64,000 bases of DNA from Streptomonospora mangrovi (GCF_027604915.1 NZ_JAJAQC010000026.1:1-64000); one strand, 5' to 3'; positions 37,623 through 45,827 are shown, numbered from the stretch's first letter. Numbers and translations: made by a program. Notes: a model not told the origin generated them from the letters alone.

Positions 37623-38283
37623 GGGGATCGCCGACCTCCTCGGCACGCCGCCGAATGGGGTCGGCGGCTCAGGTTGGCAGAGTCCTCACCACCACGTTCG
37701 TGCACCGGCTGGGCCGGGGGTGGCCGGACGGACTTGTTCGAGCGGGGACCTGGCCTGGCTCCGGCGGCCGAGGAACGCCGTCGCGCGCTCACGCACGCCT
37801 GGCGGGCGCCGATCCTGCGGACGGGGATCCCGGTGTCGTCCGGGCGGGGCGCGGCGGGTTGGACCGCCGGCAGAGCGCCGGACGCCGCGACGGCCGGCGG
37901 CGGGTGGTGCCGCCGGGGAGCCGTGTCTAGGGACAACAGGGCTCGCGTGCGATGCGCACGAGGTCCACGTGCCGTCGACCGGTCAGCGCTGCACCTGGTA
38001 CGACGGTCGTCGAAGGGTTAGCGGCCACTCTCGCACTATAGGTGGTCGTTGTCGCCGCTACCGAGGCGAGTGGGGGATATCACACGTGTGAGACGGGAGA
38101 CAACCGGCACCACCTGCGGGCGCGCGGTTGCGGGCGCCCGGGACGGCGGGTGTGACCGAACCGGAACACCGATGAGGGGCTGGTCACCCGGTCGATGCGG
38201 GAACGCTTGACGTGCACCCGTGCGTTTGCCTCCCAGGAGCGGCCTGGAGGGGGCCGCGGACCGGAGGGAGGCCGTGAGCCGTC
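37623..38283. other. Divergent regulatory gap between korA and the HtpX-like gene
   Basis: No supported gene. On the minus strand TATAGT (38035-38040) is the best -10 candidate for korAB and would give a leader of about 400 nt. The plus strand has a TTGACG at 38207-38212 without a good partner -10. A perfect palindrome is annotated separately at 38080-38091. The segment 37680-37930 is GC-rich, with open frames that look random. Confidence 0.4.
38080..38091. promoter_or_regulatory. Perfect 12-bp palindrome TCACACGTGTGA
   Basis: This exact dyad lies 40 bp upstream of the proposed korA -10 and in the gap to the divergent protease gene. It has the size of a dimeric transcription-factor site. The regulator is unknown. 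Confidence 0.4.
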
Positions 38284-39147
38284 GTGCAGCTCAACACGAT
38301 CCGCGCAGCCGCTCTACTGGTCGGGGTGTCCGCGTTCGTCATCGCGGCGAGCTGGGTGTGCGGTGGCGCCCAGGGGCTCCAGATCGGCATCGTCGCCGTG
38401 GTCGGGCTGAACGCGGTCGTCTACTTCTTCGGCGACACCATGGCGCTGCGGGCCATGCGGGCGCGCCCGGTCAGCGAGATCGAGCGGCCCGAGCTGTACC
38501 GGATCGTCCGCGACCTCGCCACCCAGGCGCGCCAGCCCATGCCGCGGCTGTACCTCTCGCCCACGCCCGCGCCCAACGCCTTCGCCACCGGGCGCGGCCC
38601 GCGCCGCGCCGCCATCTGCTGCACCACCGGGCTGCTGCGCCTGCTCAACGAGCGCGAGCTGCGCGGGGTCATCGCCCACGAACTCGCCCACATCCGCAGT
38701 CGCGACACCGTGGTGTGCTCGGTGGCCGCCGCCGTGGCCGCGGCCATCACCTCGCTCACGGCGCTGGCGCTGCTGCTGCCCCTGGGCGACTCCGAGGACG
38801 AGGACGTCCCCAGCGTGCTGGGCGCGCTGCTGTTCCTGGTGCTGGGCCCGCTGGCCGCCGGGGTGATCCGGGTGGGGGTGGGGCGCTCGCGCGAGTACTC
38901 CGCCGACCGCGCCGCCGCCGAGCTGACCGGCGACCCCCTGGGGCTGGCCAACGCGCTGCGCAAGATCGACGTCGGCGCGCGCATCCACCCGCTGCCGGCC
39001 GAGCGCCCGCTGCTGACCGCCGGGCACCTCATGATCGCCCACCCGTTCCCGCTGCGCGGGGTCAACCGGCTGTTCGCCGTGCACCCGCCCATCGCCGAGC
39101 GCATCCGCCGCCTCCAGCGCCTCGCCGACACCTGGGGCGCCCGCTAG
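38284..39147 (+). CDS. HtpX-like M48 family zinc metalloprotease
   Basis: A membrane-bound zinc protease of 287 aa. Two N-terminal hydrophobic segments (about residues 7-28 and 34-52) are followed by the catalytic HELAH motif in VIAHELAHIRSRDTVV (about 132-147). A pair of hydrophobic helices (about 150-172 and 182-202) comes next, and the third zinc ligand is the Glu of SREYSADRAAAEL. The family degrades misfolded membrane proteins under stress. The GTG start has GGGAGG about 14 nt upstream, which is long. The 3' end overlaps the converging LysR gene by 4 nt. Confidence 0.88.
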   Translation: MQLNTIRAAALLVGVSAFVIAASWVCGGAQGLQIGIVAVVGLNAVVYFFGDTMALRAMRARPVSEIERPELYRIVRDLATQARQPMPRLYLSPTPAPNAFATGRGPRRAAICCTTGLLRLLNERELRGVIAHELAHIRSRDTVVCSVAAAVAAAITSLTALALLLPLGDSEDEDVPSVLGALLFLVLGPLAAGVIRVGVGRSREYSADRAAAELTGDPLGLANALRKIDVGARIHPLPAERPLLTAGHLMIAHPFPLRGVNRLFAVHPPIAERIRRLQRLADTWGAR

Positions 39148-40214
39148 TCGATCCCGGCCGCCGGCGCCGCCTCCGGGTCACCGGGAGGCCCCTCGGGCGG
39201 ACCGGAGGGCGGTCCGGAGGGCGGAGGCGGAGTGTCGGGCGGAGTGTCGAGCGGACCGCCCGGAGCGGAGCCCGAACCGCTCCCGGCGCGGCGCGGGCCG
39301 TGGCGGCGCGGCACCTCGTGCGCCAGTTCCGGCGCCCGCAGCTCGCGCACCACCGCCGCGAAGTCCGGCAGCAGCGGGTGGGCGCACTCCAGGGTCCAGC
39401 CCAGCGCGATCCGCAGCGGCTCCACGCCCGCCAGCGGCCGCCACACCAGGTCGGGGCGCCGGTAGTACCGCGAGATCGACCGCGAGACGATGCACACCCC
39501 CGATCCGCCCGCCACGTTCTCCAGCAGCTCCTCGGCGTTGTCGTTGGCAGGCCCCCACCTGGGCCGCGAGCCGTCGGGGCGGGGCACCACCGCCCACCAC
39601 TCCACCCACTCGCGCGGCGCGCTGCGCGCCCACGGCAGCGGCTCGTCGCGCAGGTCCTCGATGGTGAGCACCTCCTTGGCCGCCAGCGGGTGGTCGGCCC
39701 GCATGCCCACCGCGCGCGGCTCCTCGGCGACCACCTCGGTGGTCAGGCCCGACAGGTCGTTGGGCAGCCAGATGAACGCCGCGTCCACGAGGCCCTCGTG
39801 CAGCGCCGCGACCTCGCCGCCCCAGTTGAAGCGGTGCGGCTCGATCGCGGCGTCGGGGTGGCGCTCGCGGAAGCGCATCCGCGCGCGGGTGGTCAGGTCG
39901 GCCGCGCCGGTGGCCTCGAAGCCCAGCCGCAGCACCCGCTGGGCCGCGGCGCGGGCGGTGCGCGCCGCGCGCTGGCCCGCGGCCCAGTCCTCGATCATCC
40001 GCCGGGCCACCGGCAGCAGCGCCTCGCCGGCGGGCGTGAGCCGCACCCCGCGGGTGGAGCGCTCGAACAGGGTGACGCGCAGGTCGCGTTCGAGCTGGCG
40101 GATCTGCCGGCTCAGCGCGGGCTGGGAGACGTAGAGGCGCTCGGCGGCGCGGGTGAAGTGGAGGTCCTCGGCCACGGCCGTGAAGTAGCGCAGCAGCCGG
40201 GTGTCGACGTCCAA
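39144..40214 (-). CDS. LysR-family transcriptional regulator
   Basis: The 356-aa regulator has an N-terminal winged helix (LLRYFTAVAEDLHFTRAAER, LYVSQPALSRQIRQLERDL) and a periplasmic-binding-protein-like effector domain (about 90-300). The last 55 residues are a Pro/Gly-rich tail not usual in the family. The start is TTG with GGAGG 8 nt upstream. It is divergent from the aldo/keto reductase gene, the classic arrangement for LysR control of the neighbour. The inducer is unknown. Confidence 0.88.
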   Translation of the reverse strand: MDVDTRLLRYFTAVAEDLHFTRAAERLYVSQPALSRQIRQLERDLRVTLFERSTRGVRLTPAGEALLPVARRMIEDWAAGQRAARTARAAAQRVLRLGFEATGAADLTTRARMRFRERHPDAAIEPHRFNWGGEVAALHEGLVDAAFIWLPNDLSGLTTEVVAEEPRAVGMRADHPLAAKEVLTIEDLRDEPLPWARSAPREWVEWWAVVPRPDGSRPRWGPANDNAEELLENVAGGSGVCIVSRSISRYYRRPDLVWRPLAGVEPLRIALGWTLECAHPLLPDFAAVVRELRAPELAHEVPRRHGPRRAGSGSGSAPGGPLDTPPDTPPPPSGPPSGPPEGPPGDPEAAPAAGID

Positions 40215-40412
40215 GCGGCGAGCCTCCTTCGGCCCGGTGCGCGCGGCCGAACCCCTGGTACCGCCGCTATTCCCGGCAATGCGGACCTATTGATGCAGGC
40301 AGGTTATAAGAGCGGGTCTTGGACGCGCAGGGGCTTTTCGCGATCGGGTGGAGAAGCCGCTCCCGCCGACGGGGGCGGCGACACGCGAAACACCCATGGA
40401 GAGACACACGCG

Positions 40413-41462
40413 ATGCGATACACCCTGTTCGGCCGCACCGGCCTGCGCGTCTCCGAGCTGGCGCTGGGCGCGATGACGTTCGGCGACGACTGGGGGTGGG
40501 GCGCCTCCGAAGCCGAGTCCGCCCGCTTGTTCGAGACCTTCGCCGAGGCCGGGGGCACCTTCGTCGACACCGCCGACCAGTACACCGACGGCACCTCCGA
40601 ACGGATCCTGGGCCGGCTGCTCAAGGGCCGCCGCGACGCGTTCGTGGTGGCCACCAAGTACACGTGCAGCTCCTCGGCCACCGACCTCAACGCCGGGGGC
40701 AGCCACCGCAAGAACCTGGTGAACTCGCTGGAGGGCAGCCTGCGCCGGCTGGACACCGACCACGTCGACATCCTCTACGTGCACGCCCGCGACGTGCTCA
40801 CCCCGGTGGAGGAGACCATGCGGGCGCTGGACGACCAGGTCCGCGCGGGCAAGGTGCTCTACGTCGCGGTGTCGGACTGGCCGGCGTGGGAGATCGCGCA
40901 GGCCGACACGCTGGCGCGGCTGCGGGGCTGGACCCCGTTCGCCGGGGTGCAGTTGCGGCTCAACCTGCTGGAGCGCACGCCCGAGCGGGAGCTGCTGCCC
41001 ATGGCCGCCGCGCTCGACCTGGGCGTGGTCGCGTTCGGCGCACTGGCCGAGGGGCGGCTCACCGGCAAGTACCTGCGGGGCGAGGCCGGGCGGCTCGACA
41101 CGTTCGACTGGGGCGGCGGCCACGACCGCACGGCCGAGATCTACGCCGAGGTCGCGGCGGTCGCCGAGGAGGGCGGCTGGAGCCCGGCCCAGGTGGCGAT
41201 CACGTGGCTGCGCACCCGGCCGGGCACGGTGGTCCCGCTGATCGGCGCCCGCACGGCGGAGCAGTTGCGCACCAACCTCGCCGCCCTGGAGGTGGACCTC
41301 GACCCGGACCAGGTGCGCCGCCTCGACGAGGTCAGCCGCATCGACCTCGGCTTCCCGCACGACTTCCTGGCGGCCCCGGTCGTGCGGGAGTCGGTCTACG
41401 GCCCCCGCTGGCAGGAGATCACCGACCACCGCACCACGGCCCGCCCGCCGTTCACCACCTGA
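40413..41462 (+). CDS. Aldo/keto reductase
   Basis: An NADPH-dependent aldo/keto reductase of 349 aa. The catalytic tetrad is visible as Asp and Tyr in FVDTADQYTDG (about residues 49-59), Lys in VVATKYTCSS, and His in DILYVHARD. The cofactor-binding segment near the C-terminus is VVPLIGARTAEQL. GRTGLRVSELALGAMTFG at the N-terminus is typical of the AKR11/12-like bacterial group. It is divergent from the LysR gene, which probably regulates it. The natural substrate is unknown. Confidence 0.9.
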   Translation: MRYTLFGRTGLRVSELALGAMTFGDDWGWGASEAESARLFETFAEAGGTFVDTADQYTDGTSERILGRLLKGRRDAFVVATKYTCSSSATDLNAGGSHRKNLVNSLEGSLRRLDTDHVDILYVHARDVLTPVEETMRALDDQVRAGKVLYVAVSDWPAWEIAQADTLARLRGWTPFAGVQLRLNLLERTPERELLPMAAALDLGVVAFGALAEGRLTGKYLRGEAGRLDTFDWGGGHDRTAEIYAEVAAVAEEGGWSPAQVAITWLRTRPGTVVPLIGARTAEQLRTNLAALEVDLDPDQVRRLDEVSRIDLGFPHDFLAAPVVRESVYGPRWQEITDHRTTARPPFTT

Positions 41463-41464
41463 AA

Positions 41465-41506
41465 AGGAGGCGGGAGAGGCGGGGCGCCGCCTCTCCCGCC
41501 TCCTTC
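41465..41506. terminator. Bidirectional terminator, 19-bp perfect stem
   Basis: Bases 41465-41483 pair exactly with 41488-41506 around a 4-nt loop. The stem starts AAGGAGG and ends CCTCCTT. It sits between the converging aldo/keto reductase and yajQ genes. Confidence 0.88.
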
Positions 41507-41515
41507 GCCGCCCGG

Positions 41516-42013
41516 CTAGCGGTAGTTCACGAACTGGAGGGCGACGTCGAGGTCCTTCTCCTTCAGCAGCGTCTGGACCGCCTGGAGGTCGTCCTTCTTC
41601 TTGGAGCTGACCCGAAGCTCGTCGCCCTGGATCTGCGCCTTGACGCCCTTGGGGCCCTCGTCGCGGATGATCTTGGAGATCTTCTTGCCGTCCTCGGTCG
41701 AGATCCCCTCTTTCAGGGAGATGGCCAGCCGGTACTCCTTGCCCGACACCTTCGGCTCCTCGTCGGAGTCGAGGACCTTCAGCGAGACGCCGCGCTTGAC
41801 CAGCTTCTCCTTGAAGACGTCGAGGGCTGCCTTGACGCGCTCCTCGGAGTTGGCGCGGATCTCCACGCCCTGCTCGCCCTGCCAGTTGATGGCGGCGCCG
41901 GTCCCCTTGAAGTCGAAACGCTGGGAAAGCTCTTTGGCCGCCTGGTTCAGCGCGTTGTCGACCTCTTGCCGGTCGAGCTTGGAGACGACGTCGAAACTGG
42001 ATTCAGCGGCCAC
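41516..42013 (-). CDS. yajQ: YajQ family nucleotide-binding protein
   Basis: YajQ/UPF0234 proteins bind nucleotides; some members bind cyclic di-GMP. The 165-aa length is standard. [20 protein letters not shown] at the N-terminus and [16 protein letters not shown] are the family signature, and the C-terminus [11 protein letters not shown] is diagnostic. The GTG start lies about 250 nt from tRNA-Tyr, which is transcribed in the opposite direction. In Streptomyces a yajQ homologue also neighbours a tRNA-Tyr gene (recalled, not checked). Confidence 0.93.
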   Translation of the reverse strand: MAAESSFDVVSKLDRQEVDNALNQAAKELSQRFDFKGTGAAINWQGEQGVEIRANSEERVKAALDVFKEKLVKRGVSLKVLDSDEEPKVSGKEYRLAISLKEGISTEDGKKISKIIRDEGPKGVKAQIQGDELRVSSKKKDDLQAVQTLLKEKDLDVALQFVNYR

Positions 42014-42203
42014 GTGCGCTCACACCTTCAGCGGTTCGGATCCACGGGCCGCGCCGTTTGCGACCCGAGCTTGCCTGTCGCGCGCCCCGCCCGCCTTGGC
42101 GGCGGCCCCTGGTCGCGACAGCCCCCGAGCTTAGCCGTGCCCACCCCACCCACGCGCGACGCGCCGCCCGCCCACGCCCCCGCACCCCGCCACGCGAAAC
42201 CGA

Positions 42204-42234
42204 TTTCGTGTCCGCACCGCATGTCCGCTATCCT
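42204..42234 (+). promoter_or_regulatory. Promoter of tRNA-Tyr
   Basis: TTTCGT (42204-42209) and TATCCT (42229-42234) with a 19-nt spacer precede the tRNA by 36 nt. Confidence 0.45.
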
Positions 42235-42270
42235 CACTGGTGCGCCGCGACGAACAGTCGCCGCACTCCA

Positions 42271-42352
42271 GGCAGGTTGCCCGAGTGGCCAAAGGGAGCG
42301 GTCTGTAAAACCGCCGGCTCAGCCTACGCAGGTTCGAACCCTGCACCTGCCA
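42271..42352 (+). tRNA. tRNA-Tyr (anticodon GTA)
   Basis: The acceptor GGCAGGT pairs with ACCTGCC, the anticodon loop CTGTAAA carries GTA, a long variable arm is present as in class II tRNAs, and the T loop is GGTTCGAACC. The discriminator is A, and CCA is not encoded. This tRNA species is the chromosomal integration site of the Streptomyces element SLP1. Confidence 0.95.
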
Positions 42353-42877
42353 CCCACGGAGAACCTCCGTACGACCAGCACAGATGTGCGATCTGCGGGG
42401 GTTTTCGCTTTCCCCGCTGTGCAGCGGTAGGCACCTTTGAGCACCTCCACGACGGCGTCCGTCCAACATGCGTCCAACGGATTGGGCGGCGTATGCCCAG
42501 GTCGCCCTAGTACCCGAAGTACTGGGCACGCTGGGCCGGGTGCGGACGCGAGAGACCATGCAGTCCCGCCTCCTGCCGGTGGCGCCGGTATGAGTGTCAG
42601 GAGATGCCTGCGGCGGGTGTGCGGCGAGGTTCCGCCCGGCTCGATCCTCACAGTCCCGGCGTATCCGCAGTAGCAGTTGGCGTATGGACTCTCCGGTGAT
42701 CGCCGCCTCTTCGGGCCGGGCGTCCGCAGTTCGCGGAGTCGACCGCCGAGTCCGTGAAGACGTTCGTCGCCCATGCTCGACGGTTCTACCGGACTGCCCG
42801 GTGCCACTGCCCGGTGCCTATGGGCGGGAGCGATTGGTTTTCCCCCTTTGGTGGGGCGAGTTTGGGGATATCGCTGT

Positions 42878-42901
42878 GGGCTGGAGGGCTGTGGGCTAGG
42901 G
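42878..42901 (+). other. Candidate G-quadruplex
   Basis: Four GGG runs are separated by loops of 5, 4 and 3 nt, followed at once by GGGG. This fits the canonical G3N1-7 quadruplex pattern and lies in the G/T-skewed interval. Confidence 0.4.
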
Positions 42902-43365
42902 TCGGGGTGGTTGCGCGGCGGCGTTTGGCCGTGGTGTGGGGTGGGGTCGGCTGGGATTTCTCCTCCGGTTGGAGCCCGCCGGTGTGCCCCTGGTGGGGGC
43001 GAGCATCCTGGGGTGGGTTTTCCCCTTCTTTTTCTTCTTCTGTGGCGCGCTCGGCGTGATGGCGGGTGCGGGTTTCGTCATGGCCGGAACGGGTGAGCGG
43101 CCGTCTGGGTGCGCGTGCGGGGTTTCCGCCGGTGCCCCCTCTTCCTGTGGGCCGGTGGGGCCGCGCGGCGCGTGTCGGGGGATGGCGGCGGGGCTATGCC
43201 CGGAATGCCAAGGGCAAAGCTGTCGCCAGCGGAGATAGCGGTGCGCAACGGACATGCAAAGCGATTGGGAAGAACGGGGAAATTAAATTTCCGCGTTTTC
43301 TGTCATTTTCGAGTCAATTGCTCACTGTGGACTAAACGGACATATTGCTTTCGCGGTTTTTGGCG

Positions 43366-43395
43366 TTGACAAAATCCTTTTGCGGGGTCGATGAT
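43366..43395 (+). promoter_or_regulatory. Promoter candidate for the chaplin-like cluster
   Basis: TTGACA (43366-43371) is a consensus -35 and GATGAT (43390-43395) an acceptable -10 at 18 nt. The start codon of the first gene is 77 nt further on. The region is AT-rich compared with the genome. Confidence 0.5.
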
Positions 43396-43471
43396 TGCTC
43401 CAGTCCACCACGACATCGGGCGCCTTGCCGCGCCTTCTCCAATCAACCTCGTTTGAATTACCGGGGGAATC

Positions 43472-43717
43472 GTGCTGAAGAAGTTTGCCGCCGCGGGTCT
43501 GATCGCCGGTGCCGCGATGGGCGCTGTGCTTATGGCCGGCCCTGCCCAGGCCGCCACCGGTTCGGGTGACCAGCAGTTCAACCAGAACCTCCAGTTGGTG
43601 CCGATCCAGCTGTGCAACACCAACATCGCCGTGCTGGGTGCGAACGTGCCGGTCCTGTCGCCGCAGACCACCGGCGACTGCATCAACGGCCCCGTCGGCG
43701 CCAACGCCGCCAAGTAG
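43472..43717 (+). CDS. Chaplin/rodlin-like small secreted protein 1
   Basis: An 81-aa precursor with a signal peptide of 27 residues (ending GPAQA). The mature part of about 54 residues contains DQQFNQNLQLVPIQLCNTNI followed by NVPVLSPQTTGDC. The two cysteines are 22 residues apart. Alternating hydrophobic strands and the Cys pair recall chaplins, and the LSPQ segment recalls the C-terminal part of rodlins, but neither hallmark core is present. The GTG start follows a GGGGG. It is the first of four tandem paralogues; a role in surface or aerial-growth layers is inferred. Confidence 0.65.
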   Translation: MLKKFAAAGLIAGAAMGAVLMAGPAQAATGSGDQQFNQNLQLVPIQLCNTNIAVLGANVPVLSPQTTGDCINGPVGANAAK

Positions 43718-43817
43718 CTCCGGTCCGCGACGCCGTGACAATCGCGCCCGCGCGGCGCGCCCGCACGGCAAGCGGTCCATCGACCTCACTGACTTTTCCA
43801 GCAGAAAGGAATTCTCG

Positions 43818-44075
43818 ATGCTGCGCAAGCTCGGAATCAGCACCCTGATCGCCGGTGCGGCCCTGGGCGCCGTTGTGGCCGCCTCGCCCGCCTCCGCCGC
43901 CACCAACTCGGGTGACCAGCAGTACAACCAGAACCTGCAGGGCATTCCCGTCCAGGTCTGCAACGCCAACATCGGCGCCGTCATCGGCGTCAACGTGCCG
44001 ATCCTGTCGCCGCAGACCACGGGCGACTGCACCAACGGCTCGGTCGGCGCCAACGTCGAGTCCGGCAAGAAGTAA
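43818..44075 (+). CDS. Chaplin/rodlin-like small secreted protein 2
   Basis: An 85-aa precursor. Its N-terminus MLRKLGISTLIAGAALGAV is nearly identical to that of the next gene, showing recent duplication. The signal peptide ends SPASA. The mature core has NQNLQGIPVQVCNANI and NVPILSPQTTGDC; the cysteines are 23 apart because of one extra residue. AAAGGA lies about 8 nt upstream of the ATG. The gap to gene 1 is 100 nt and to gene 3 is 17 nt. Confidence 0.65.
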   Translation: MLRKLGISTLIAGAALGAVVAASPASAATNSGDQQYNQNLQGIPVQVCNANIGAVIGVNVPILSPQTTGDCTNGSVGANVESGKK

Positions 44076-44092
44076 GAGGAGAGGGAGCACAC

Positions 44093-44338
44093 ATGCTGCG
44101 CAAGCTCGGAATCAGCACCCTGATCGCCGGTGCGGCCCTGGGTGCCGTCCTCGCCGCCTCGCCCGCGTCCGCGGCGACCGGCTCCGGTGACCAGCAGTAC
44201 AACCAGAACCTCCAGCTCGTCCCGATCCAGGCGTGCAACGCCAACATCGCCGTGCTGGGTCTGAACGTGCCGGTCCTGTCGCCGCAGACCACCGGCGACT
44301 GCACCAACGGCTCCGTCGGCACCAACGTCGGGCGCTAG
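44093..44338 (+). CDS. Chaplin/rodlin-like small secreted protein 3
   Basis: An 81-aa precursor, nearly identical to gene 2 in the signal peptide and to gene 1 in the mature core (NLQLVPIQACNANIAVLG, NVPVLSPQTTGDC). GAGGGAG precedes the ATG. The mix of identities suggests duplication with gene conversion. The protein is expected to be exported, and the single Cys pair probably forms a disulfide. Confidence 0.65.
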   Translation: MLRKLGISTLIAGAALGAVLAASPASAATGSGDQQYNQNLQLVPIQACNANIAVLGLNVPVLSPQTTGDCTNGSVGTNVGR

Positions 44339-44346
44339 GGGTCTCG

Positions 44347-44637
44347 ATGCCGCGCAAGGTGACCGTCGCCGGTCTGCTCGCCGGTGCCGCCATGGGCCTC
44401 CTGCTCCTGGCCGGTCCGGCGCAGGCCGAGGACCACGACGCCGATCAGCAGTTCAACCAGAACCTTCAGGTGCTGCCGATCGAGTTGTGCAACGTGAACG
44501 CCGCCGTTCTCGGCGCCAACGTTCCGGTGCTGTCCCCGCAGACCACGGGGGACTGCGTCAACGGGCCGTCCCTGACCAACCTCAGCTCGCAGGACGCGTA
44601 CAACGCGATCCCCGAGCCCCGGGGGGACGGCCGCTGA
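44347..44637 (+). CDS. Chaplin/rodlin-like small secreted protein 4
   Basis: A 96-aa precursor, the most divergent copy. The signal peptide ends GPAQA. The core is DQQFNQNLQVLPIELCNVNA plus NVPVLSPQTTGDC. It has a 20-residue hydrophilic C-terminal extension lacking in the others. It starts 8 nt after gene 3 with GGGG nearby, so genes 3 and 4 are coupled. A strong hairpin follows. Confidence 0.65.
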   Translation: MPRKVTVAGLLAGAAMGLLLLAGPAQAEDHDADQQFNQNLQVLPIELCNVNAAVLGANVPVLSPQTTGDCVNGPSLTNLSSQDAYNAIPEPRGDGR

Positions 44638-44672
44638 TCACGCGGCACCGCGCCGCATGACAGCCCGGGCCT

Positions 44673-44702
44673 CCCGGTGCCCCGCCTCGCGCGGGCACCG
44701 GG
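44673..44702. terminator. Terminator of the chaplin-like cluster
   Basis: CCCGGTGCCC and GGGCACCGGG form a 10-bp perfect stem with a 10-nt loop, 35 nt after the last stop codon. A second, shorter CTCCGGCG hairpin follows near 44706-44725. The rest of the gap up to 44964 holds no gene and no remnant of an upstream extension of the next gene in any frame. Confidence 0.7.
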
Positions 44703-44964
44703 GGGCCTCCGGCGTTTCCGCCGGAGCTTCCCGCCGCCGCCTTCCGGGCGGCCTCCGGGGCACCCGCGCGCCCCCTCCAGCGCGCCCTCCAGGGCGCCCT
44801 CCGCCATCCCCTGCGGGCGGCCCGCCGCGGCGCCCCGCGGCGGGGGTCCTCGACACCGCCCGAAGAAATACGAATGACCGGAAATCGCAGGTCACCGCTG
44901 GGAAATCCGGCCGCTCGACCCCCCCGATGGGGGCGTTCGGGCCGCGTCGGTGGCCGGGGGTCTT

Positions 44965-44970
44965 TAGTCT
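44965..44970 (+). promoter_or_regulatory. -10 element TAGTCT of the Wadjet-like locus
   Basis: TAGTCT is followed by 8 nt and the GTG start of the first gene, a leaderless arrangement. It supports the view that the short first gene is transcribed as it stands. Confidence 0.5.
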
Positions 44971-44978
44971 GCTGAGTT

Positions 44979-45746
44979 GTGGGTGACTCAGCGGATCGGG
45001 TGAGGACGGTGGGCGCCGGTGGCAGTGCCGCCGACGCCTGGGAGCGGCTGCGCGCGACGGCCGGCACGCCGGCCGACGGCCCCGTGCCCCGGCACGGCCG
45101 CGCGGCCCTGCTGCGCCTGGCCGCGTGGTTCGAGGGCGCCGACGCCGACACCGCGCACCGCATCTACACCGCCGCCTTCGCCGCGCACGGCGCCACGCAC
45201 CTGGGCGGCGCGGGCGAGGAGTCCGTGGCCGCCACCACGAGCTGGTGGCAGGCGCCCCTGGCCGACATCGCCGCCGCCCGGCTGACCAGCGCGCTGCCCG
45301 CCGACCCCGTGCGCGACCACACCGAGCAGCGCGCCCGGCTGCGCGACGCCGCCGAGTCCTCCGCGCACTGGCGCCGCTCGGCCGCCCAGGAGGTCCACCG
45401 CGTGCTGGCCGAGGCCACCGGCCGCGACTCCCGCATCCGCCTGTCCAGCGCGGCCATGGGCGTGCTGATGGAGCTGCTGACCGCCGCGCTGGGCTCGGGC
45501 GACGCCACGCGCGGCCCGGTCTCGGCCGGCGACCTCGAACTTGGCATCCGGCTGCACGTGCGCCACGACCCCGACTCCGCCCTCACCCTGCGCGGGTCCG
45601 GCGGCGACCTCGCGCTCGACGGCCTGCGGCTGGTCGTCACCCCCTTCGCCGCCGCCGACGACCCCTTCGACCCCGAGGCGGACGACCCCCACCGCCGCCC
45701 CACGCCCGCGGCGGGAACCGGCCTGCCGCTGGCCCGCCAGGCATGA
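44979..45746 (+). CDS. DUF2397-family (TIGR02677, JetA/kleisin-like) protein, N-terminally truncated
   Basis: The product has 255 aa; full-length members of this family have nearly 500 aa (from memory). What remains is the C-terminal half: LLRLAAWFEGADADTAHRIY, the PLADIAAARL linker, RRSAAQEVHRVL and a final beta-rich segment ending VVTPF. In Wadjet/Ept systems this subunit is the MukF-like kleisin bridging the SMC heads, and its N-terminal winged-helix half normally dimerises. That half is missing here, and no remnant is found upstream. It is followed by the DUF2398 gene after 81 nt. It may be a degraded or a minimal variant. Confidence 0.7.
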   Translation: MGDSADRVRTVGAGGSAADAWERLRATAGTPADGPVPRHGRAALLRLAAWFEGADADTAHRIYTAAFAAHGATHLGGAGEESVAATTSWWQAPLADIAAARLTSALPADPVRDHTEQRARLRDAAESSAHWRRSAAQEVHRVLAEATGRDSRIRLSSAAMGVLMELLTAALGSGDATRGPVSAGDLELGIRLHVRHDPDSALTLRGSGGDLALDGLRLVVTPFAAADDPFDPEADDPHRRPTPAAGTGLPLARQA

Positions 45747-45827
45747 CAGCGCACCGGCGGCCCCGCACCGCCGGAACCGCCCGCGACCGCCCAGGCGACC
45801 CAGCGACGTAAGGAGGTGGCGACCACC

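Larger units (their letters stand above)
42353..43471. other. Long non-coding interval after tRNA-Tyr
   Basis: No gene is supported over 1.1 kb. A GCGGGG/CCCCGC hairpin (42395-42417) may end the tRNA transcript. From 42820 to 43060 the plus strand is strongly G/T-skewed. From 43240 to 43400 the DNA is unusually AT-rich for this genome. The composition change and position next to a tRNA suggest remnant mobile DNA, but no integrase or clear att repeat was found. Confidence 0.45.

Noticed and set aside
37619-37936. Open frames in the korA-protease gap
   Set aside because: They have random-looking Arg/Pro/Ala-rich composition, no ribosome-binding sites and no recognisable domain on either strand.
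42319-42807. Minus-strand open frame next to tRNA-Tyr as an integrase remnant
   Set aside because: It runs into the tRNA gene, has no recombinase motifs (no Arg...His-x-x-Arg...Tyr pattern) and no ribosome-binding site.
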